A stretch of DNA of 60,000 nucleotides from Prorocentrum cordatum (lineage: Eukaryota > Sar > Dinophyceae > Prorocentrales > Prorocentraceae), in the NCBI GenBank assembly GCA_963575745.1, contig CAUYUJ010017998.1, positions 80,001 through 140,000 on the forward strand, given 5' to 3'. Each line of letters starts with the position of its first letter. Positions within the stretch are counted from its first letter, which is position 1. Positions 54,366 through 60,000 of this stretch are shown piece after piece. The notes below the pieces were generated by a model. That model ran no database searches and was not told where the DNA came from. It saw only the letters and a program-made list of their open reading frames with translations. Both the position numbers and the translations under genes were made by a program.

Positions 54366-54790
54366 TTCTGACAGCACGTGCCCAACCCCCCCAGCGGATC
54401 CAGGGGGGGATTAATGTTTATCCAGGGTAACGAGCAGACCAGTAGGCACGCTGGAGTAGTTGCAACCAGAGGATGGCTACAGCAACGCAGAAAAAAACCT
54501 CCTCTGCAAGGACGAGGGGCGAAAGCACCCGCGTGGCAACCGGAACTGTTCGCCCCGCCCACGCGATGCGACACTCGGAGAGAAAAGGTGTCTCTGGTGG
54601 CGCACGAGGCGTGGCCGTCGTACGAAAGATAACGGCCGGGGGTAGTATTACGCCGCTTTCCGAAGAGTGCAGCACCCAAACAAGCACGGTAAGTGGCTTA
54701 TTTTAACGCTTCAAGTCGGGCAAATATCTGCCAGGGCTGGACCTAAACGGTGTTTTTTTCGTTTTCGCTTTGTGTTCGTTCTCCCTCGCT
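54366..54790. other. No recognisable gene
   Basis: Unassigned. It may include the eroded C-terminus of LINE-C, but no zinc-finger cysteines can be placed. Confidence 0.35.
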
Positions 54791-54887
54791 TCTGTCTCGA
54801 ATCCGCCTCTACCGCAAAACGACATCGAAACGAACACGGCCCACGAGATCGCCAAACACACCGTGCAGGTCCAGCAAGGGCTCCCAA

Positions 54888-54918
54888 CTTCGCGCTTCGC
54901 GCTGCGCGAAGCGCGAAG
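54888..54918. repeat. Strong GC-rich hairpin
   Basis: A perfect 14-bp stem (CTTCGCGCTTCGCG and its complement) with a 3-base loop, built from GCGCGAA heptamers. Similar GAAGCGC repeats recur at 54990-55025. Confidence 0.85.
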
Positions 54919-55100
54919 CGCGGATAACTTCGCGCCCTCGCGCCGCCTCCCAGGGGAGAAGAGGAGGATGCGGAGGAATCGGAGCCGAACCGCGAAGCGC
55001 GAAGCGCGAAGAGCTTCGCGCCCTCGAGGGCGCCCTTGCGAATCCGCCTCTGCCGCAGAACGAGATCGAAGCGAAAACGGCCCACGAGATCGCCAAACAC

Positions 55101-55266
55101 TAAAGGGAAATTAGGACACACAAATAAATACACACAAATAAAAATATTCCCCATATGTTCCCATATTTTCTGGGTTTTTGTCTTCCCCCCCACTTCCCAT
55201 ATTTTTGCATATTTTCCTGGGAGTCGACGATTAATTGTGTCTGTGTGTTTCTTTTCCCCTGAAAAA
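55101..55266 (+). mobile_element. AT-rich inverted-repeat element, copy a
   Basis: About 165 bp. Begins AAGGGAAAT...GGACACACAAATAAATACAC and ends GTGTCTGTGTGTTTC...CCCCTGAAAA, imperfect inverted repeats. The uninterrupted sister sequence at 54852-54875 shows the site before insertion. AAACAC is present on both sides. Other copies: 56466-56636, 58672-58735 (truncated) and 59105-59250. The shared core includes TTCTGGGTTTTTGTCTTCCC and GGGAGTCGACGA. Confidence 0.75.
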
Positions 55267-55394
55267 ACACCGTGCAGGTCCAGCCCCGATGTCTGCCACG
55301 CTGGGTCGAGGGAGGCCTCGGGCCTCCGTGGCGACCATCGGTCGCTCGTCGCGCGAGCCTCGGCTTCGTCGTCGCCGCACTCTCCCGAGGTCCC

Positions 55395-55515
55395 CGCCTC
55401 CTGCTCCTCCTCCTCCTCCTCCTCCTCCGCCTCCTGCTCCGCCTCCTGCTCCTCCTCCTCCTCCTCCTCCTTGTCCTTCTCCTCCTGTCTCCTCCTCCTC
55501 CTCCTCCTCGTCCAT
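55395..55515 (+). repeat. (TCC)n microsatellite
   Basis: TCC with GCC interruptions. Confidence 0.9.
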
Positions 55516-55915
55516 GCCTTGTCCCTTATCAATAACTTCTCCCTGTCGCACCCCGAGGCCACGTGTTGGGGTGGTCCAAGCGTTTCGCTGGGGACTTCCT
55601 CACCACTTCTGGCCCTGGAGCTTAAACATGGTCAACGGTTTCAGGAGTGGAGGGCGGGCGGCTTTCAAAATGTGGCTCCCGCCTCAGCGCCGCGCACACT
55701 CATTTCCAACAAAATGCCAGAGTTCCGCGGATTGATGGCGGTTTCTTTTGAGGCTGTGGCTCTCGCATTAGCGCCGCGAACATTCGTTTTAAACATTTGC
55801 AACAGTTTCACGGGTTCGTCCAACGTGGGAATGAACCCTTGTATGGGGCCTCTGAAGGGGGAGCTCAGAGGGAGCGTGTGTTTCCAACATCGTTGATGAC
55901 TCCTGGGTTTACACT
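55516..55915. other. No gene; short duplication
   Basis: A phrase of the type GGCTCCCGCCTCAGCGCCGCGCACA recurs near 55675 and 55755, with CATT(C/T) following. No family recognised. Confidence 0.4.
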
Positions 55916-55917
55916 GG

Positions 55918-56228
55918 TCCTCCTCCTCCTCCTCCTCCTCCTCCTCCTCCTCCTCCTCCTCCTCCTCCCCATCCCCTTGAGGTGGGCGGCGATGCGCCGG
56001 GTGCAGTCGGCGGCGCGTCGAGGGGTGTGGGGGCGCAGGGGGGCGGCCCTCCGATCCTCGAGCTGTCCCAGAGGGGGCTGCTCCGAAGGGGGGGGGAGCT
56101 CCCGAGAAGCCCCTCCTCCCTGCTCCTGCTCCGTCGCCTCCTCCTCCCTTCTCCTTCTCCTTTTCGCCTGAGGAGGAGGAGGAGGAGGAGGAGGAGGAGG
56201 AGGAGGAGGAGGAGGAGGAGCCTCCCGA
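55918..56228. repeat. TCC tract and opposing GGA tract
   Basis: (TCC)n at 55918-55972 and 56140-56160, then (GGA)n at 56168-56222 in the opposite sense, so the two could pair as a large hairpin. Confidence 0.8.
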
Positions 56229-56465
56229 CCTCTCGGAGCGCCGCCTCCCCCCTCGTGCCCACCCCCCCCCCCCCCACTCCGAGAGGCACCGCCGATGTGC
56301 AGGCTGCACAGCCCCCGCACACCTGCCGCCCGCCACCCTGCACGGCGCGAGAGAGCGGAGCCGCGGGCTTCACTGCTCGGGGCCTTTAGGCACTCGCGCT
56401 CGCAGAGGATAACAAAAAAACGGCCGCCCCGCCGCGGAGCGATCGAAGGACGACCTATAGGAAGG

Positions 56466-56636
56466 GGCCCTGAGACACACAAACAAACACACACACACAC
56501 ACAAATAAAAAGGATGTCCCAGAGTCTCCCCATACGTTCTGGGCTTTTGTCTTCCCCCCCACTTCCCATAGGTTCCCATGTTTTCATGGGAATCGACGAT
56601 TCATTGTGTCTGTGTGTTTTTTGTCCCCTCCTGAAC
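56466..56636 (+). mobile_element. AT-rich inverted-repeat element, copy b
   Basis: Same element as 55101-55266: ACACACAAACAAACACAC start, TTCTGGGCTTTTGTCTTCCC core, and GTGTCTGTGTGTTTTTT...CCCCTCCTGAA end. It abuts the stop codon of the RING exon. Confidence 0.75.
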
Positions 56637-56773
56637 CTAGAGCGCCACGGACATCGCACACGGCTCCGCCGGCGCGAAGCACCGCAGCGGGCAGGCCGCC
56701 GCCCTCCGGGCGGCCTGCTGCACCCACGCCCGGATGCAGCCCGCGTGGAAGACGTGGTTGCACTCGAGCCTGC
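56637..56773 (-). CDS. Terminal exon of a RING-H2 (E3 ubiquitin ligase-like) gene
   Basis: The minus strand reads LECNHVFHAGCIRAWV, then ten residues, then CPLRC: the second half of a RING-H2 zinc finger (C-x-H-x2-H-x2-C ... C-P-x2-C). RING proteins bring ubiquitin-conjugating enzymes to substrates. The exon is preceded on that strand by a long CT run ending CGCGCAG, a good 3' splice site (a second CAG lies four bases on), and ends at TAG 56639-56637 with sequence AEPCAMSVAL. The first half of the RING (C-x2-C) is not in the adjacent open stretch and must be in an upstream exon, or is lost. No lesion within the exon. Confidence 0.6.
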
Positions 56774-56807
56774 CTGCGCGAGGGGGAGAGAGAGAGGAGT
56801 GACTCGC

Positions 56808-56930
56808 CATCGCTCGGACGGCCATTCCCTGTGTTTTTGTTCGGTTTCGTGCGTGGCTTTTTCGCCAGATGATCAAGGATGCTCCTCGATGGTCCTCGCC
56901 GAAGGAAAAAATGCACACGTCCGAGCGATG
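56808..56930. repeat. Inverted repeat around the RING-gene intron
   Basis: CATCGCTCGGACG at 56808-56820 and its exact complement at 56918-56930, 97 bp apart, inside the presumed intron upstream (minus strand) of the RING exon. Confidence 0.7.
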
Positions 56931-56931
56931 C

Positions 56932-57163
56932 CAAGGTGAAAGTAGCAACCGAACTCGGGATTAAGAGTTACGGTGACTCCGCTCCACCCGCCGCTGTCTG
57001 CTTGATTCCTGACTGCGCTCATGTACGTGCTGTAGTCTTCGTCTGGCCCCACCCTCCCGTCGTTCGTCGCGGTCGCCTGCACGGGGCCCGAACAGATGCA
57101 GGAACTCTGACCGTTCAATCTAACAACCCCGGCCTGCTGGGTGGGCCACAAGTTACCGGACAT
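56932..57163 (-). CDS. Candidate exon upstream of the RING exon
   Basis: Open on the minus strand with varied composition: SSCICSGPVQATATNDG, DEDYSTYMSAVRNQADSGG, then VTLNPEFGCYFHL. The frame runs on to a stop at 56873-56875, inside the presumed intron. I recognise no domain. It may be an exon of the same gene or of nothing at all. Confidence 0.3.
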
Positions 57164-57288
57164 TCGATGTCTTGATGTATTAAATGCGAGATCTCTGGAA
57201 GTCCTGACCCTTTCCCCAAGGCCAGGCTCGCATCCTGAGTTGTGTTTCTTTGACGGTCCTAGGGCCTGGCGAGGGTCCCCAAGGGCAG

Positions 57289-58066
57289 ATTATCCTGGCG
57301 ATGGACCCAACCATATGCAGTTACGAGTACCGCAAAGCAGGTTGAACGAATGAGAGGGAGCTCCCTATGGGGCCACGAAACGTGTGAAGGGGTGTGCCGA
57401 AATGGGTGCGGTGCCGCCATGCGGACGCAGCCACTGGGGCCCTCGGTGGAGCTCCCTATGGGGCCACGAAACGTGTGAGGGGTGTGCCGAAATGGGTGCG
57501 GTGCCGCCATGCGGACGCAGCCACTGGGGCCCTCGGTGGAGCTCCCTATGGGGCCACGAAACGTGTGAGGGGTGTGCCGAAATGGGTGCGGTGCCGCCAT
57601 GCGGACGCAGCCACTGGGGCCTCGGTGGAGCTCCCTATGGGGCCACGAAACGTGTGAGGGGTGTGCCGAAATGGGTGCGGTGCCGCCATGCGGACGCAGC
57701 CACTGGGGCCCTCGGTGGAGCTCCCTATGGGGCCACGTAACGTGTGAGGGGTGTGCCGAAATGGGTGCGGTGCCGCCATGCGGACGCAGCCACTGGGGCC
57801 CTCGGTGGAGCTCCCTATGGGGCCACGAAACGTGTGAGGGGTGTGCCGGAATGGGTGCGGTGCCGCCATGCGGACGCAGCCATTGGGGCCCTCGGTGGGG
57901 CTCCCTATGGGGCCACGAAACGTGTGAGTGGTGTGCCGAAATGGGTGTGGCTGACGCGGAGGGGGAGGAGGGAGGAGGGGGCAGAGGGAGGAAGGAAGGA
58001 AGGAAGGAGTGAACGCGGGGCGCGGTCTCTTCAAAACGAGGACCCAACACCACAGGATGGTTGGGA
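57289..58066 (+). mobile_element. Minisatellite-bearing repeat element, copy c
   Basis: Same ends as 3926-5310 (ATTATCCTGGCGA ... GGTTGGGA). The middle holds six 89-91 bp units plus a partial one, starting at 57361, 57452, 57542, 57631, 57721, 57811 and 57901. Unit-to-unit identity is very high here, far higher than in copy a. Because 90 is a multiple of three, several frames stay open (up to 264 codons on the minus strand), but these give only the repeat translated and no recognisable protein. Confidence 0.7.
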
Positions 58067-58160
58067 AAAACTACGAAGAACCTCTGCCCGAATGTTTGTC
58101 AACACATTGGAGGTCTAGGTTCGGTCCGCGATCCAACTGGTGGTTGTCACGAGGACCCCT
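58067..58160. other. Short spacer
   Basis: Nothing identified. Confidence 0.4.
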
Positions 58161-58380
58161 GGCTGCCCACTTCGCAGCCCAGGGAGAGGTCTTCCATGCA
58201 GATGACGCACACATAACCATCCTCGGAGAGTCCAAAGCATACCGCTACAGCTACGGTGAGGGTATTGGACAAGGAACGAGCGGAGAAGGAACCCACGGTC
58301 TGGACGCTGGTGGAACCTCAGTTGAGGCTTGGCCCTGGACATCATCGCCGCCCTCATGAGGTGAGAAAGCATCCAAAGAT
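58160..58380 (+). repeat. Dispersed repeat, copy 2 (partner at 30285)
   Basis: See 30285-30480. Also contains CCGCTACAGCTACGG, reminiscent of the repeat at 20258. Confidence 0.4.
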
Positions 58381-58670
58381 ATGATAAAACAGGGCCAGGA
58401 TCGGGATAAATCGCTCCAGAGCGTTCCGGAGCGCTCTCAGAGCGTTCTGGGACGCTCTGGGGCGGCCGCGGCGCCCAATACATCCTCCAAACCCGCCGAC
58501 TCTCAGACACTTCGAGTTATCCCGATCCGATGTTGCCCCGATCTTCGCGTCGTTTTATACGAGGCCTCCTGGGCACATGCCTCAAAACAGTGCTCCCCAC
58601 ACCTCTCCAGGGGGCGCCCTCGGGCCAGGACTCTCCGAAGCGACTCGGGCCGTGGCGGCGAGCTCGGAGG
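58381..58670. other. No gene; short palindromic words
   Basis: GAGCGTTCCGGAGCGCTCTCAG-like words repeat with both orientations at 58410-58465; otherwise unassigned. Confidence 0.4.
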
Positions 58671-58671
58671 C

Positions 58672-58735
58672 CCCAAAATCAAGGGGCCCAAGGACACACA
58701 CAAATAAATACACACAAATAAAATGATTCCCCATA
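58672..58735 (+). mobile_element. AT-rich inverted-repeat element, truncated copy c
   Basis: Only the left 60 bp (GGACACACACAAATAAATAC...ATGATTCCCCATA), followed directly by a phased array. Confidence 0.7.
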
Positions 58736-58925
58736 GTCCCAGAAGGCGCCCAGGAGGTCCCAAAGAGGCCCCAAGAGGCCTCCAAGAGGCCCCAAGATGT
58801 CACCAAGAGGCCCCAGGAGACTCCCAGGAGGCCCAAAAGAAGCCCCAGAAGGCTTCAAACATGTCTCCCAGGCGCCCCCGAACGGCCTCTCAACAGACCC
58901 CAAGAGGCCCCCCAAAGAAGCATCT
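58736..58925 (+). repeat. Phased CCAAGAGGCC array
   Basis: About 17 units of CCAAGAGGCC/CCAGGAGGCC type at 10-12 bp spacing. Confidence 0.8.
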
Positions 58926-59104
58926 TGACGACGACTCTATTTCGCCCCATCGAGAGACGACCCCCAGGGAACTGCTTCACCATCAAAACTCCCCACGCAA
59001 CGCGTCCGAACGACACCCGCCCCCAAGAGCGCAACATGGGCAACGAACACACAGACAAAAACCAGCGATGCCATATCACGGGCCGGCGGAATGAGCGAAG
59101 CGAT
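58926..59104. other. Short spacer
   Basis: Nothing identified. Confidence 0.4.
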
Positions 59105-59250
59105 TCAATAAATACACACAAATAAAATGATTCCCCATATTTTCCCATATTTTCTGGGTTTTTGTCTTCCCGCCCAATTCCCATATTTTCCCACATTTTC
59201 TTGGGAGTCGACGAATAATTGTGTCTGTGTTTTTTCCCCTCCTGAAAAAA
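59105..59250 (+). mobile_element. AT-rich inverted-repeat element, copy d
   Basis: AATAAATACACACAAATAAAA start; TTCTGGGTTTTTGTCTTCCC core; GTGTCTGTGTTTTTT...CCCCTCCTGAA end. Closest to copy a. Confidence 0.75.
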
Positions 59251-59329
59251 AGGCGAAAGCGAGGTAAAGGTATCGGTATCAATAGGTGGCAACTCACGGG
59301 GGCCTCCCGTGCCATCTTGCCGGCCCTCG

Positions 59330-59765
59330 CGAACCGACCCAAATCTTCTACACACTGACGCTCGTCGACGCGAAAACCGGCGCTCCCCCATCGATTGCCG
59401 GACGCTGGCGCACGCGAGTGCACTCTTAGGACGGAATGCCGATGACATGCCAGGCTTCCAGGAGTTGCTCCCGAGGTACATGTTCCTTCTCTGACGTCCC
59501 CGGCGCACGGAGCGCGACGGGGGCGGCGCTGGCGTCGCCGCCCGGGGAGCCCGGCGCCGACCCAAGAAGTCCCCGCGCGGAGCTCTGAGAGCGTATGTGC
59601 ATGCCGTTTGGTGCTGTCCCCCTCTACGTCAATCTACGATAAGTCGGCGCTCTTCCATCGATCACCAGACGCCAGAGCCTGCGAACGCTTTCCAAGGACA
59701 GACCTTCGAGGACACGAGGCGCCAATGAATTGCTGCCGAGGTGCTCCTAACATGAATCGACTTTC
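59330..59765 (+). repeat. Two related units about 260 bp apart
   Basis: 59340-59490 and 59620-59750 share GGCGCTC, CATCGAT, CCAGACGC/CCGGACGC, AGGAC and a TTGCT(G/C)CCGAGGT phrase. The words resemble the ATCGACGCT array at 46075-46260. GC-rich unassigned sequence fills the gap. Confidence 0.5.
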
Positions 59766-60000
59766 CCAGGCCACCCGCCCTCCCGCATCGCGACCACGGA
59801 GCGACGCGCGACACGCCATCCTTACCTCCGCGCCCCCCCCCCCCCCTCCCCTCGGAGAAGGGCAGGCGCTGCGGCCCAGACCGCGAGAGCGCGAGGCGCG
59901 AATACCTTCGCGTCCCCCCGCGGGTGACCTCGGGAGCGATGACGGGGGCGGATAGCCCAGGGGATACACATATATATACACATATATATATATACATACA
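59766..60000. other. Spacer ending in (TA)n
   Basis: C-run at 59826-59840, GC-rich sequence, then TATATA from 59969 to the window edge. Confidence 0.5.

Larger units (their letters stand above)
54796..55300 (+). repeat. Direct duplication, one copy interrupted
   Basis: GAATCCGCCTCT...CACGAGATCGCCAAACAC...ACCGTGCAGGTCCAGC occurs uninterrupted at 54796-54875. It occurs again from 55037, where an AT-rich element (55101-55266) separates GCCAAACAC from ACACCGTGCAGG. Confidence 0.85.

Noticed and set aside
57259-58053. A 264-codon minus-strand protein with 30-residue repeats (HVSWPHRELHRGPQWLRPHGG-like)
   Set aside because: It is the 90-bp minisatellite read in one of several open frames. The copy at 4494-5294 starts similarly (PRFE...RVH) only because the element's right end is conserved DNA.

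Overview
The window looks like nuclear DNA of a dinoflagellate. The decisive marker is an exact copy of the dinoflagellate spliced leader (DinoSL; CCGTAGCC...GGCTCAAG) at 23704-23725. It fits with dinoflagellate-type non-LTR retrotransposons (zinc-ribbon ORF1, endonuclease, reverse transcriptase, RNase H), PPR-type repeats rich in ACEKG/EPDV, and very low gene density. Species cannot be fixed from the sequence. No rRNA, tRNA, CRISPR array or prokaryotic operon was seen.

Layout. 1-13.6 kb is repeat desert: (TCC)n and (GAT)n microsatellites, arrays of a CAAGACGGCC-type word repeated every 10-12 bp, a 90-bp minisatellite element, a GGGCTATA minisatellite, and two small inverted-repeat elements (8062-8269, 8587-8757). 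13.7-19.3 kb (minus strand) is a decayed LINE (LINE-B) with a small inverted-repeat element inserted in its reverse transcriptase. 21.4-22.5 kb (minus) holds the only intact-looking host gene, a ten-helix drug/metabolite transporter (DMT) protein without introns, with a degenerate DinoSL relic just upstream. 23.7-30.2 kb (plus) is a nearly full-length LINE (LINE-A) that starts exactly with DinoSL. 30.3-37.6 kb is again repeats. 37.6-40.4 kb (minus) looks like decayed coding sequence. 41.0-42.4 kb (minus) is an array of shortened PPR-like units. 42.4-49.6 kb is microsatellite, phased arrays and a 750-bp tandem duplication. 49.6-54.2 kb (plus) is a third, badly decayed LINE (LINE-C). 54.4-60 kb holds four copies of an AT-rich inverted-repeat element, the last exon of a RING-H2 gene (minus, 56637-56773) and a second copy of the 90-bp minisatellite element.

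How the parts relate. Mobile DNA explains most of the readable structure. LINE-A and the transporter gene both look like products of reverse transcription of trans-spliced mRNA. Small inverted-repeat elements inserted later; in three cases an uninterrupted counterpart is available in the window (an empty paralogous site, or a LINE reading frame restored when the element is removed). All coordinates of decayed elements are approximate; similarity was judged by eye, without alignment software.
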